A DNA stretch of 64,000 nucleotides from Treponema sp. UBA4267 (GCA_002395155.1 DGWD01000006.1:1-64000), one strand, 5' to 3'. Positions 41,458 through 50,511 are shown, numbered from the stretch's first letter. The notes: generated from the letters alone by a model not told the origin. Numbers and translations: made by a program.

Positions 41458-42897
41458 ATGCTAGAGAAAATTACCAGCACATTTAGTGGAATTGTAAAGA
41501 AGTTAAGTGGAAAATCTACAATTACCGAAAAAAACATCGAGGATACTGTAGAAGAAATTAAAATGGCTCTCCTTGAAGCCGATGTAAATCTTCGTGTAGT
41601 TCGTCGCTTTGTTAATTCTACAATTGAAGAGGCTAAGGGTGAAAAGGTATTAAAAGCCGTAGATCCAGGCCAGCAGTTTACAAAAATCATTTATGACAAA
41701 ATGGTTTCAATGCTGGGAGACACAAAACAGGAACTTCATCTTAAGGGACCTGATACTCAGTCAATTATTCTTATGCTGGGTCTTCAGGGTGCCGGTAAAA
41801 CTACTGCTGCTCATAAATTAGCTGCAAAACTTAAAAAAGATGGTCGTAAGCCTTTGCTGGTTGCTTGTGACCTGGTTCGTCCTGCAGCTGTTGAACAGTT
41901 GAGTCAGCTTGGTCAAAAAATTGGCGTTGAAGTTTATAAGGAAGATTCTAAGGATGCTGTAAAGAATGCTAAGGAATCTATTGCTTATGCACGTAAAAAT
42001 GGTTATGACACCATCATCATAGATACTGCTGGACGTCTTCAGATTGATGAAGAAATGATGGCGGAACTTGTAAAAATTAAGAAGGTAACTGATCCTGTTG
42101 AAGTTTTGCTTGTAGCTGACTCAATGACTGGTCAGAATGCAGTTGATATTGCTAAATCTTTTGATGAACAGCTTGGTCTTACTGGTGTAATTCTTACAAA
42201 GTTCGACTCAGATGCTCGTGGTGGTGCGGCTCTTTCTTTAAAGACAATTACTGGTAAACCAATTCTTTACATTGGTACTGGTGAAAAAACTGAAGATTTT
42301 GAAGTATTCCATCCAGAAAGAATTGCTTCGCGTATTTTGGGTATGGGTGATGTTGTTTCTTTGGTTGAAAAAGCTCAGGAGACAATGGATGCAGAAGCTG
42401 CTCTTAAGATGCAGAAAAAACTTCAGCGTAATGAATTTACTCTTCAGGATATGCTGGAACAGTTCCAGTCTGTAAAAAAGATGGGGAATATGCAGTCAAT
42501 TATTGATATGATTCCTGGAATGAGTGGAATTGATGCTTCACAGATGGATATGAGCGGAATGAAAAAGAATGAGGCCATTATCCAGTCTATGACATATAAA
42601 GAGCGATTAAATCACCTGATTATTGGTCCAAGCCGTCGTAAACGTATTGCAAAAGGTTCTGGAACTACTGTTGCCGAGGTTAATAAACTTATTAAGCAGT
42701 TTGAAAAAACAAAGCTTATGATGAAGAAGGTTAGTCGTAACCGCGGTATGCAGGGTAAGATGATGAATCAGCTGGGACTTGATCCTTCTATGATGAATGG
42801 AATGGGAGGAGCTGGTGGTCTTGGTGGCATGGATATGAGTGCCCTCAAGGGAATGGACATGAAAAAACTTCAGGATCTGGCTAAGAGATTCAGATAA
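41458..42897 (+). CDS. ffh: Signal recognition particle protein Ffh
   Basis: Ffh binds signal sequences as they leave the ribosome and targets them to FtsY and SecYEG. The 479-residue GTPase has the N domain (1-90), the G domain with GLQGAGKTTAAHKLA, the DTAGRLQIDEEMM motif and TKFDSDARGGAALS, and a methionine-rich M domain (about 300-479; MSGIDASQMDMSGM and a Gly/Met tail MGGAGGLGGMDMSALKGMDM). GGAGA lies 8 nt upstream of the ATG. It probably shares a transcript with gpsA. A bidirectional terminator lies after it, next to a dispersed repeat. Confidence 0.96.
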   Translation: MLEKITSTFSGIVKKLSGKSTITEKNIEDTVEEIKMALLEADVNLRVVRRFVNSTIEEAKGEKVLKAVDPGQQFTKIIYDKMVSMLGDTKQELHLKGPDTQSIILMLGLQGAGKTTAAHKLAAKLKKDGRKPLLVACDLVRPAAVEQLSQLGQKIGVEVYKEDSKDAVKNAKESIAYARKNGYDTIIIDTAGRLQIDEEMMAELVKIKKVTDPVEVLLVADSMTGQNAVDIAKSFDEQLGLTGVILTKFDSDARGGAALSLKTITGKPILYIGTGEKTEDFEVFHPERIASRILGMGDVVSLVEKAQETMDAEAALKMQKKLQRNEFTLQDMLEQFQSVKKMGNMQSIIDMIPGMSGIDASQMDMSGMKKNEAIIQSMTYKERLNHLIIGPSRRKRIAKGSGTTVAEVNKLIKQFEKTKLMMKKVSRNRGMQGKMMNQLGLDPSMMNGMGGAGGLGGMDMSALKGMDMKKLQDLAKRFR

Positions 42898-42910
42898 AAA
42901 TTTGCAGTAT

Positions 42911-42993
42911 ATACGTCGAGTCAAGGCACGCATGCGCTTAAAGCCTTGACTTCGCCGTTTTTAGGGTTTGTAATAAACCCTAAATAAAAAAAA
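42911..42993 (+). repeat. Dispersed palindromic repeat, copy 1
   Basis: About 83 bases that recur, inverted, at 50505-50587 with only a 3-base substitution block, a few point differences and one indel. Internal arms are AGTCAAGGC (42919-42927) / GCCTTGACT (42943-42951) and AGGGTTT / AAACCCT (42963-42981). It is non-coding and lies between a stop codon and a terminator. It resembles REP-type elements. Confidence 0.8.
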
Positions 42994-43031
42994 CTTCGCT
43001 GAAATTAATGAACTGATTTTCAGCGAAGTTT
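42991..43031. terminator. Bidirectional terminator between ffh and the CBM48-like gene
   Basis: The 14-bp perfect stem AAACTTCGCTGAAA (42991-43004) / TTTCAGCGAAGTTT (43018-43031) has T runs on both sides: 43029-43035 for the plus strand and 42985-42993 (as A) for the minus strand. Confidence 0.9.
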
Positions 43032-43033
43032 TT

Positions 43034-43765
43034 TTAGTCTACAACAATTACTGAAGCAGACCTTCCGTCAAGTGTATAGATTTTTTCTGGATTGGTATTA
43101 TCTAATACTGGTGTTAGTCCAATATAATAATTGTAGTAGTATTTGCCGCTTGTAAGAGGTAGTTCCAGTTCATAAATACCTGGTTTTGTTTCGTTCAATT
43201 CGTAAATCCATGGGTCCCAGTTTGTAAAGGTTCCTGCCAGGTGAATGGACTGGCCGCTTGCTCCCTTGTAAATAAAATGTACTGTATCTTCTGAGGTTGC
43301 CTGTGTGTATATTTGAACACTTCCAGGATCTTCTACTTTTGAAAAGTATAGATTTACAGAATCATCGTATTCTTTTTCTGGGTTTAGAGGATCTGTTGTC
43401 CACAATCCATCTAAAATAAGGCGGTATTTTATTGTTGTAAATTTATGCTGGCGTTTATATGCATAAAACATATGCTTGCGGGTAACAACTCCATCTTCAT
43501 CTGTTCGGGTCAAAATTTGGAAGGGATGAATTACCTGATAATTTTCAAAGTCAAATGCAATTCCAACAAAACGGTAATTCGGTTCACTAGTGAAAATGAT
43601 GTAGTCATCGGTAATGACCGGTGCACATGCTTTATCAATTTCGTGTAAAAGAGTATCTAATTCAAAATTCTGGAAGTTTGAATGGTCTTCCGCATACAGT
43701 CCCATGCCCCCAACTCCAAAAAGAGTTACGGCTAAAAGGAGTGTGACAACAATTAGCTTTTTCAT
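43034..43765 (-). CDS. Exported CBM48/AMPK-type E-set protein, probable sigma-28 target
   Basis: The 243-residue protein has a signal peptide (MKKLIVVTLLLAVTLFGVGGMGLYAED), a central region of unknown type (about 30-155) and a C-terminal glycogen-binding-like early-set domain (about 158-240: VHFIYKGASGQSIHLAGTFT, NWDPWIYELNETKPGIYELE, LTSGKYYYNYYI). Such domains bind glycans or act as structural Ig-like modules. The ATG at 43765 begins a normal signal peptide; a GTG at 43771 is also in frame. A perfect sigma-28 promoter (43773-43799) ends 7 nt before this ATG, so it is probably a leaderless flagellar-regulon gene. It is divergent from the FlcA-like gene. A part in the periplasmic flagellar apparatus is a reasonable guess, not a demonstrated role. 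Confidence 0.85.
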   Translation of the reverse strand: MKKLIVVTLLLAVTLFGVGGMGLYAEDHSNFQNFELDTLLHEIDKACAPVITDDYIIFTSEPNYRFVGIAFDFENYQVIHPFQILTRTDEDGVVTRKHMFYAYKRQHKFTTIKYRLILDGLWTTDPLNPEKEYDDSVNLYFSKVEDPGSVQIYTQATSEDTVHFIYKGASGQSIHLAGTFTNWDPWIYELNETKPGIYELELPLTSGKYYYNYYIGLTPVLDNTNPEKIYTLDGRSASVIVVD

Positions 43766-43772
43766 AATCACT

Positions 43773-43799
43773 TTATCGGCCTATAAAAAAAAGAGTTTA
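43773..43799 (-). promoter_or_regulatory. Perfect sigma-28 promoter of the CBM48-like gene
   Basis: On the minus strand TAAA (43796-43799), 15 bases, GCCGATAA (43773-43780): a full match to the FliA consensus. The -10 box ends 7 nt before the ATG at 43765. Confidence 0.8.
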
Positions 43800-43843
43800 G
43801 GGTTTTTATTTAATGGATAATTTAATAAGAAAAGTCTTAAGTC

Positions 43844-43898
43844 AAACTAAAAAACGTCCGTTAGTTTAAAGGTATAATTAGACTTGTAATTTACAAGT
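43844..43898 (+). promoter_or_regulatory. -10 box with flanking palindromes upstream of the FlcA-like gene
   Basis: AAACTAA (43844-43850) / TTAGTTT (43861-43867) lies just before a perfect TATAAT (43873-43878), and ACTTGTA-ATT-TACAAGT (43882-43898) just after it. No good -35 box is seen, so an activator or repressor may act here. GGAG lies 14 nt before the ATG at 43922. Confidence 0.5.
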
Positions 43899-43921
43899 GA
43901 TGTGGAGTAAAATTAAACGAT

Positions 43922-46900
43922 ATGCCAGGCTTAAGTCAGCTTAAACAATTTAATAAAGATCTCCTTGCAATCGGTGATGAAGTAACAATTCGTGCCGCAA
44001 GAGGGGAAAAACCAGTAGAAGTTCACATTCCAAAAGAAGTTGAAGATAAAAACGACTCCGAAGACTTTGTTCTTGGAATGCCTGAAATTGAAGCTGAAGT
44101 TGATAATTCTCCTGTTGATGAAGACCTTTCTGACTTAGCCGGTCTTGCAAATCCAGCATCCACATCTTCGAATAATTCTACTGAGCCTAGTCCAACTTTT
44201 GAGGCTCCAGATTTAAGTGATTTATTAAATCCAATTGCAGTTTCTGATGAAGGTGGTTCTAGTTCATCTTCTGATATGCCGGATCTTTCAATGTTTGAGG
44301 ATGCTCCTGTTGAAGAAGAAGAGGAAGTTGTTGAAGAAGAGCCTGAAGAAATTTCTGTAGCAGATATGGGGCTTGATGCTCTTTTGTCAGGGGCTGGCTT
44401 TGATGCTCCTGAAGAGGAAAGTGAACCAGATGTTGAAGAAGAGCCTTTACAGGAAAAAGATTTCAAAGAAATTAGTGATTTAGATTCAGATATTGAAGAT
44501 ATTCCAGAAATGGATGAGGCGGAAGAAATTCCTGCTGCAGATGATGGTCTTAGCGAACTTGAAAGAGACTTACTGGCTTCTGAAGGAAATAATCCGTCAT
44601 CTTCATCATCTAAAAGTGAAAGTTCAAAAACAAATCCTGGTGAGCCAAGTCTTGAAGATTTACTTGGTAATTTGGATTTTGACACTCCTGCTGATAGTTC
44701 AAGTGATGGTGGAAATGTTTCTGAAAAATCTGCTGAAGATATTCCTTCGCTGGACGAAGATTTGGGCGGAGCTTTAGACGAGTCTCTTCCTGCAGATGAT
44801 ATGCCTTCTTTGGATGAAGACATTCCTTCCCTTGACGAAGATATTCCTTCCTTGGATGATAACATTCCATCTCTGGACGACGAATTTGGTTTAGATACAC
44901 TTACAGCTTCTGATGAAAATTCAGCTCCTGCAGAAGAAAGTCCTGCTCCAGCTATGGCAGATGATATGCCTTCTTTGGACGAAAGTTCTCTTGACGCCCC
45001 AGCAGATAACATGCCTTCTTTGGACGATTTAGGTGGAGCTTTAGACGAGTCTCTTCCTGCAGATGATATGCCTTCTTTGGACGAAAGTTCTTTTGAAGCT
45101 CCAGCAGATGACATGCCTTCTTTGGATGAAAGTTCTCTTGACGCACCAGCAGATGATACTGGAGCTGGTGCAGAAGGTTTAGATGACTTTTCGACCGAGG
45201 GTATGGATGAGTTTTCTACAGAAGGAATGGAAGACTTTTCTACAGATGGCCTTGATGACCTTGGTTTAGATACACTTACAGCTTCTGACGAAAGTTCCGC
45301 TCCTGCAGAAGAAAGTCCTGCTCCAGCTATGGCAGATGATATGCCTTCTTTGGACGAAAGTTCTCTTGATGCCCCAGCAGATGACATTTCTTCTCTGGAC
45401 GAAAGTCCTCTTGACGCCCCAGCAGATGATACTGGAGCTGGTGCAGAAGGTTTAGATGACTTTTCGACCGAGGGTATGGATGAGTTTTCTACAGAAGGAA
45501 TGGAAGACTTTTCTACAGACGGCCTGGATAATATAGATTTTGGTTCTGATCAGGCTGTTGAAGCTATTCCTGCAGAAAAGTCTGACGGTGGAGAAGAAAG
45601 TCCTGCCCCTGAATCATCTAATGCAGATTTGGGCGATATGGGAACTCCTGCTGACCTTTTCAATATGGATGATATTGATTTTGGCAGTTCAGACGCAACG
45701 GCTCCTGTTGATTTTAATGCCGAAGATGATATTCCTGATTATGGTGATATAGATGGCCTTGATTCTTCATCTGAAGATGAGGGAAGTGAAGACTTTGATG
45801 AAAACCAACCACTAGAAACTTTTGATACTTCTGAAATGGAAGGAATGGATTTTGGAATTCCTGACACAGATACTCAGTTAAATGGTGGAGCTGGTGACTT
45901 TGAGCTTGGAAATAACGATGACTTTGCAATGGAAGGGGAATTTGAAATTCCTGGATTCTCGGATGTTACAACTGCAAAGGAAGAAAAAAAGACAAAAACA
46001 AACTTAGCAAGTTCAAAGGATGCAAAGGGTAAAAAAGGAAAGAAGGGGCTTGATGAACCTGATTTTAACGAGGCTGAAGAAGCAGAAAATCTGCCACCAA
46101 ATACACTTAGCGATTCTCAGTATAAGAAGTTCCTCAAGAATCTTTCAGAATATCCATTAAATGTTCGTCTTGCTTTTGAAGATTTAATTGTGCAGGATGA
46201 ATTTACAGATGATGCTGAATTTGAAGTAATTGAAAAAATCTTAAATAAAGCTCCAGCCAGACAGGTTGCAAGTATGCTGGAGAAGATGCTTGATACTTCT
46301 ATCCCTGTTCCACGTGATTTTGAACACCGAACAGCAGAGGAATATGAGGCATATAAAAAATCGCTCTCTTATCAGCTTAGAAACAAAATTATTCCTGGTT
46401 TAATTGTAGGAGTTGCAGTTCTTCTGGTTGGATGGGGAATTTTCAATTTCTCTAAAAACTGTATTTATAAGCCATTAAAGGCAAATAAACTTTATAAACA
46501 GGGCTATGCTTTGTTGCAGGCTGACGAATATCCTCAATCAGAAATGAGATTTGAGGAAGCTGTTTCTTATAGAATAAATAAAAAATGGTTCTTCAATTAT
46601 GCTCGTGGTTACCGTGAACACAAACAATACCAGAGAGCAGGTGCAATGTATCAGCGTATTTTGAATTACTTTAAGCACGATAAGGCTGCTGGTCTTGAAT
46701 ATGCTGATATGGAATTAAATGATCTTGCAAATTATGAAAAGGCTGAAGAAATTGTTAGACGTCAAGTTTTGGATTACCATATTAATGATGCAGATGGAAT
46801 TTTAAAACTTGGTGATATTTTCCTGGAGTGGGGTACAGAAAAAGATCCTGCAAAACTTGAAAATGCCCGTGAACAATACGCAACCTTAATCCAGCTTTAT

Positions 46901-48073
46901 AAGGCTAATGATTTGTATCTTTCAAGAATGATGCGTTACTTTATCCGTACTGATAATTTGAGAAACGTTATTCAGATGCAGAAAACTTTTGAACCTAGAG
47001 AAAAATCTCTTTGTTCAGATGATTGGGCTGAGTTGAGCGGATACTTACTTGATAAATACTATGGACCTTTGGCTCCATCTGAAGAATATTTGCGATATGA
47101 AATTGAAGGTCTGCGTGGTCTTTTGCTCAGAGCTGTAAAAACTGGACCTTCAAATCCTATTGCTTACTATAATTTGGCAAAATACTTTATCAATTCTGGC
47201 GAAAATGGTTCTGTAGAAAATACTCTTCAGAATGCGATTGAATGTTTTAATACAGTTCCTTCTATGAAGAAGAGGGATATTTACAAATATATTGATTCTT
47301 ACCGATTGCTTGGTGAACACTACATCGAAACTACTGATTATTTGCAGGCTCAGGAACAGTTTGCAGAAGGTATTTCTTTGTATACAACAGAGCGTGATAA
47401 TGCCGGCTTTGAAGGTACTCCTGAAATTGGAAAACTCTATGAAGATATGGCAAATATCAAGTATTCTGTTTCTGGAGATTATGATGAAGCTCTTCAGAAT
47501 TATAAATATTCTGTTGAACTTGAAAACGACAGTCCTTCTATCAGATATAGAATTGGTTATATTCAGTATAAAAATAAAAACTATGCAGAAGCACTTGGTT
47601 CTTTCATGAAATCGGGTGATGGTAATGTTAAGGAAAGGAATCTTCTTCTTGCAATGGCAAATACTCTTTCTTTACGTGGCGATGATTATGCGGCTCAGGG
47701 TTACTATAATCAGCTTATTGATAATCTTGATAGTGAAATTGCAAAACGTGGAATGGTATTCCCTCAGACAAGTGTAAAGGATTATGATGTTGTAAATACT
47801 TACTTGTCTGCGGCAAATAATTATGGTGTAACTCTTTATAGACTTGCAAAACGAACTGGAAACAGTAATTTGAATGCTCAGGCTATTGTTCAGTTCCAGC
47901 AGTCTCTTAGGGCTTGGGATGCTTTGACTCGAAATCAGGATACTTTAGTTCGTCTTCCAGGAAGTAATCTTGCTGAACAGAATATTCAGTATATTACACA
48001 TCCAATGCCAGAATTTGAACCTGCAATTTACACTGATATTGCAAAGAACCTGACTGATAATGAAAACTTTTAA
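43922..48073 (+). CDS. Giant acidic-repeat/TPR membrane protein, similar in plan to flagellar collar protein FlcA
   Basis: The 1383-residue protein has three parts. Residues about 1-700 are very acidic and low in complexity, with many copies of DDMPSLDE and related units, and two longer near-identical DNA repeats (44887-45006 with 45263-45382; 45151-45253 with 45424-45527). About 700-815 is a Lys-rich linker and a folded helical piece (LPPNTLSDSQYKKFLKNLSE). One membrane helix at about 822-842 (IIPGLIVGVAVLLVGWGIFNF) is followed by some 540 residues of TPR repeats, presumably periplasmic. A single-pass TPR protein of this kind forms the collar around spirochaete flagellar motors (FlcA/BB0326 of Borrelia). 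The resemblance is by architecture only. All repeats are in frame, so length could vary between strains. Confidence 0.8.
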   Translation: MPGLSQLKQFNKDLLAIGDEVTIRAARGEKPVEVHIPKEVEDKNDSEDFVLGMPEIEAEVDNSPVDEDLSDLAGLANPASTSSNNSTEPSPTFEAPDLSDLLNPIAVSDEGGSSSSSDMPDLSMFEDAPVEEEEEVVEEEPEEISVADMGLDALLSGAGFDAPEEESEPDVEEEPLQEKDFKEISDLDSDIEDIPEMDEAEEIPAADDGLSELERDLLASEGNNPSSSSSKSESSKTNPGEPSLEDLLGNLDFDTPADSSSDGGNVSEKSAEDIPSLDEDLGGALDESLPADDMPSLDEDIPSLDEDIPSLDDNIPSLDDEFGLDTLTASDENSAPAEESPAPAMADDMPSLDESSLDAPADNMPSLDDLGGALDESLPADDMPSLDESSFEAPADDMPSLDESSLDAPADDTGAGAEGLDDFSTEGMDEFSTEGMEDFSTDGLDDLGLDTLTASDESSAPAEESPAPAMADDMPSLDESSLDAPADDISSLDESPLDAPADDTGAGAEGLDDFSTEGMDEFSTEGMEDFSTDGLDNIDFGSDQAVEAIPAEKSDGGEESPAPESSNADLGDMGTPADLFNMDDIDFGSSDATAPVDFNAEDDIPDYGDIDGLDSSSEDEGSEDFDENQPLETFDTSEMEGMDFGIPDTDTQLNGGAGDFELGNNDDFAMEGEFEIPGFSDVTTAKEEKKTKTNLASSKDAKGKKGKKGLDEPDFNEAEEAENLPPNTLSDSQYKKFLKNLSEYPLNVRLAFEDLIVQDEFTDDAEFEVIEKILNKAPARQVASMLEKMLDTSIPVPRDFEHRTAEEYEAYKKSLSYQLRNKIIPGLIVGVAVLLVGWGIFNFSKNCIYKPLKANKLYKQGYALLQADEYPQSEMRFEEAVSYRINKKWFFNYARGYREHKQYQRAGAMYQRILNYFKHDKAAGLEYADMELNDLANYEKAEEIVRRQVLDYHINDADGILKLGDIFLEWGTEKDPAKLENAREQYATLIQLYKANDLYLSRMMRYFIRTDNLRNVIQMQKTFEPREKSLCSDDWAELSGYLLDKYYGPLAPSEEYLRYEIEGLRGLLLRAVKTGPSNPIAYYNLAKYFINSGENGSVENTLQNAIECFNTVPSMKKRDIYKYIDSYRLLGEHYIETTDYLQAQEQFAEGISLYTTERDNAGFEGTPEIGKLYEDMANIKYSVSGDYDEALQNYKYSVELENDSPSIRYRIGYIQYKNKNYAEALGSFMKSGDGNVKERNLLLAMANTLSLRGDDYAAQGYYNQLIDNLDSEIAKRGMVFPQTSVKDYDVVNTYLSAANNYGVTLYRLAKRTGNSNLNAQAIVQFQQSLRAWDALTRNQDTLVRLPGSNLAEQNIQYITHPMPEFEPAIYTDIAKNLTDNENF

Positions 48074-48095
48074 TGTGAATTAGAAAAGAGGATTT

Positions 48096-48719
48096 ATGCA
48101 GATAGATATAAATAGAGGGATACTTGCAAGACAGAGACTCAACTATATCTTTAAGGAACTTTTTAGAAAGTCAATTCACATTTGTTCTAGTTTTGTACCT
48201 TTTTTTTTGGGTATTGCATATTGGCCGGTGATTGCGGGTCTGGTTATTCTTGTTTCTTTTTATTCTGTTTGTGAATTTTTACGTTTAAAAGGAAAGACTA
48301 TTCCTCTTATTTCGAAGATAACAGAAATTGCGGCCAGAAAACGTGATGAAAATAAATTTGTTCTGGGGCCGGTAACTCTAGTTTTTGGTATTTTACTGGC
48401 AGCTCTTTTTCTTCCATTGGATTGTGCAAGGGTTGGAATTTTTGCCCTTTCATTTGGAGATGGATTTGCAAGTCTTGGTGGAAAATTTATTGGAAAAATA
48501 ACAATCCCTGGTGCTCATGGAAAAACTGTGGCAGGTAGTCTTACTTGTTTTACCGCTGTTTTTATAGCTACTTTCTGCTGTTGTCATTTGTGCCTTGTTA
48601 GTTTATTAGTAGCTATTTTTGCCATGCTTATAGAAGTTTTACCACTGGCCGATTTTGATAATCTTTTAATTCCAATTTCTATCGGTTTTATTTTTAAGAT
48701 TTTGACAGGCCTTTTGTAA
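48096..48719 (+). CDS. CTP-transferase / polyprenol kinase family membrane protein
   Basis: The 207-residue protein has about six membrane helices and the family signature FGDGFASLGGKFIGKITIPGAHGKTVAGSLTCF in its second half. This signature is shared by phosphatidate cytidylyltransferases and by dolichol/phytol/diacylglycerol kinases of the SEC59 group. The short length favours the CTP-dependent lipid kinase side over CdsA. The substrate cannot be settled. AGAGGA stands 6 nt before the ATG. It follows the FlcA-like gene by 22 bases in the same direction and so may be cotranscribed, with no obvious functional link. Confidence 0.78.
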   Translation: MQIDINRGILARQRLNYIFKELFRKSIHICSSFVPFFLGIAYWPVIAGLVILVSFYSVCEFLRLKGKTIPLISKITEIAARKRDENKFVLGPVTLVFGILLAALFLPLDCARVGIFALSFGDGFASLGGKFIGKITIPGAHGKTVAGSLTCFTAVFIATFCCCHLCLVSLLVAIFAMLIEVLPLADFDNLLIPISIGFIFKILTGLL

Positions 48720-48756
48720 GTTCTTAATCGGCAATTCTTTATCTTAATCCTTTATC

Positions 48757-49572
48757 TTAATCAATCCATAAATAATGATTATGAACTTCAGAAAGGTAAA
48801 ACCAGGTTCCTGTTCCTAAAATTAATGGTCCAGCAATGGTTGAAAGAATGGAATAAGAATTAAAAACAATTGAATATCCAATACAAATTAAAGTAAAACC
48901 AATAGCCATTTTAAGTTTATATTCATTTTTGAGACTTGTTATAAAAATGGTAACGCTTGAAGCAAGACAAACAAAGAAAGATAAAACTCTAATCAGCCTT
49001 GTGTAACCGTAAGATAAGCAGAAGTTTGGATATATAATTGTATTATTTGTTGGAATAAAAATTGAAAAGAAGAGGGCCGTCATAATAAGGAGCAGGATAT
49101 TGTAGTTAACGTTTTGTTTTAGCTCATCTGAACTTAAAACTGTTGTTCCAAATAGTGCCAGAGGGGCAAGTAGTCTTGCAAAAAGGGTTAAATTACCTAG
49201 CTTAATCAAAAATTCTGAATATGTGTCTGAAATTTTAAATAGTGGAATTAGTATTCTTGAAGTGTCAAAAAGGCAGGCAAGAAGAAAGATGAGAAAAAAG
49301 AGCATGTTGTTGGCCTGGGTTTTTTCAAAACTTCTGCAAATCATAAAAGAAGTAAAAATTACGTAAAAATATTGAAGAAAAATTGAAATAAAAACGCATT
49401 TTGAATTATAGGCTAGTAAAAAAAGCTTACTTGTATCTTTAAGATATACATTTGGACAACTTAATTTTCCTGTAAGAACTTGGAAAACGAAAGTTAAAAG
49501 GCTTAGAACAAAAAAGAATGTTGTTGTAATAGAAAAAATTAAGGTAATTCGGTTCCTGGCTTTAATTGTCAT
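48757..49572 (-). CDS. Polytopic membrane protein, unknown function
   Basis: The product is 271 residues and nearly all hydrophobic, with about eight predicted helices (for example ITLIFSITTTFFFVLSLLTF, NNMLFFLIFLLACLFDTSRI, NILLLIMTALFFSIFI and AIGFTLICIGYSIVF) and a short polar end SEVHNHYLWID. I do not recognise the family; the layout recalls seven-helix sensor-type (7TM-like) integral proteins without a cytoplasmic output domain. The start is taken as ATG 49572 because a promoter (TTTACT-N17-TATCTT) ends 6 nt before it; a TTG at 49644 would add 24 residues. It converges on the CTP-transferase-family gene with 37 bases between stops. Confidence 0.7.
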   Translation of the reverse strand: MTIKARNRITLIFSITTTFFFVLSLLTFVFQVLTGKLSCPNVYLKDTSKLFLLAYNSKCVFISIFLQYFYVIFTSFMICRSFEKTQANNMLFFLIFLLACLFDTSRILIPLFKISDTYSEFLIKLGNLTLFARLLAPLALFGTTVLSSDELKQNVNYNILLLIMTALFFSIFIPTNNTIIYPNFCLSYGYTRLIRVLSFFVCLASSVTIFITSLKNEYKLKMAIGFTLICIGYSIVFNSYSILSTIAGPLILGTGTWFYLSEVHNHYLWID

Positions 49573-49578
49573 ATTTAA

Positions 49579-49607
49579 AAGATACCGATTAGATAAATAA
49601 TAGTAAA
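49579..49607 (-). promoter_or_regulatory. Promoter of the polytopic membrane protein gene, leaderless
   Basis: On the minus strand TTTACT (49602-49607), 17 bases, TATCTT (49579-49584), 6 bases, ATG at 49572. Each box matches 4 of 6. Confidence 0.45.
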
Positions 49608-49707
49608 GACTTGAAAAATAAAACCGAAAATTAAGTAATGACAAAATTTTTTGTCTTTAAAGCTTGTCGCTATGGCGGAGTTTTAGGGTGTTTTTATGGG
49701 AGGAATC

Positions 49708-50412
49708 ATGAAAAAGACTCTTGTTTGTTCTTTACTTTTAGTATTTGGATTTACAGCTTTATTCGCAGGAGATGTTGCAACTTTTGTTGATAAGGGTTTT
49801 ACAAGTGACGGTAAATATTACGTTTTCGGACAGTACGGTAAAACAGATAAGAAATTTCAGGGCTGGGCAGAAATTTATCAGGTAGATATTGCTGCTAATG
49901 ATTATGTTGATAAGGGAATTTTTAAGACAAAGCCTTCTGCTGTTACTGCTGATAAAAATGGCCGTGATGTTTACGAAGCTTTGGAAGCAAAGAGTTTCTA
50001 CTATTTTAAGAATTATAAAACTGAAACAGCAAATCCTGATCAGGTACTCTATATTTTGGATGATGTAAATAAAACTGGCAGTGATGAAATTGTATTCAAA
50101 GATTTCCGTGGTTCTGAAATTGAAAATCCAAATACTTATAATATTCAGCTGGTTTCTACTGTAAAGGGGTCTGGTAAGAATTGTAAATCATCATTCTATA
50201 TCAACGTTGTTAAAAAGGATGCAGAAGGAAATATTCTTGCTAACCATAAAGTTGGTTCTCCATCTATTGAAAGAAAAGGTGTAACAAATTATAAAATTGA
50301 ACGTATTTTCTGCGATAAGTCTGAAAAGAATTTGATTTTTGTAATTGAAAAGATGCTTGAAGATGATACAGGAACTTCTATTCGTTATATGGTAGAAGCT
50401 GCTCAGTTCTAA
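49708..50412 (+). CDS. Secreted protein of the DUF2259 type
   Basis: The 234-residue protein has a clean signal peptide (MKKTLVCSLLLVFGFTALFAG) and a beta-rich body: VATFVDKGFTSDGKYYVFGQYG, KKFQGWAEIYQVDIAANDYV, FVIEKMLEDDTGTSIRYMVEA. This pattern fits the DUF2259 predicted secreted proteins of treponemes, whose role is not known. The ATG at 49708 is certain because GGGAGGAATC stands directly before it; an in-frame ATG at 49696 overlaps that site. A terminator lies 70 bases downstream at 50481-50511. Confidence 0.78.
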   Translation: MKKTLVCSLLLVFGFTALFAGDVATFVDKGFTSDGKYYVFGQYGKTDKKFQGWAEIYQVDIAANDYVDKGIFKTKPSAVTADKNGRDVYEALEAKSFYYFKNYKTETANPDQVLYILDDVNKTGSDEIVFKDFRGSEIENPNTYNIQLVSTVKGSGKNCKSSFYINVVKKDAEGNILANHKVGSPSIERKGVTNYKIERIFCDKSEKNLIFVIEKMLEDDTGTSIRYMVEAAQF

Positions 50413-50435
50413 AAAAAATAAAAAAAATGCTGATT

Positions 50436-50452
50436 TTTTGGTAAAAATCGTC
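50436..50452 (+). repeat. 17-bp motif shared with 63211-63227
   Basis: TTTTGGTAAAAATCGTC occurs here and, identical, upstream of the secretin-like gene. The flanks differ. A TATATT box follows at 50463-50468, so it may be part of a promoter, but this is weak. Confidence 0.4.
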
Positions 50453-50480
50453 AAATTGAATCTATATTAAGTATGGAAGA

Positions 50481-50511
50481 AAACACGAATCTTTTAGGTT
50501 CGTGTTTTTTT
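50481..50511 (+). terminator. Intrinsic terminator after the DUF2259 gene
   Basis: AAACACGAA (50481-50489) pairs with TTCGTGTTT (50499-50507), followed by T residues to 50511. The T tail is also the edge of the inverted dispersed repeat copy 2. Confidence 0.85.

Noticed and set aside
44023..45387. A 454-codon Ser-rich open frame on the minus strand
   Set aside because: It is the mirror of the acidic repeat region of the large plus-strand gene; Glu/Asp codons read backwards give Ser/Phe-rich text. No ribosome site or independent support.
44800..45540. Regular repeats that could suggest a CRISPR array or satellite
   Set aside because: The units are in-frame coding repeats (DMPSLDE type) of variable length, with no unique spacers.
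49573..49644. TTG at 49644 as start of the polytopic membrane protein
   Set aside because: It has no ribosome site, and a promoter-like sequence falls between it and the ATG at 49572.
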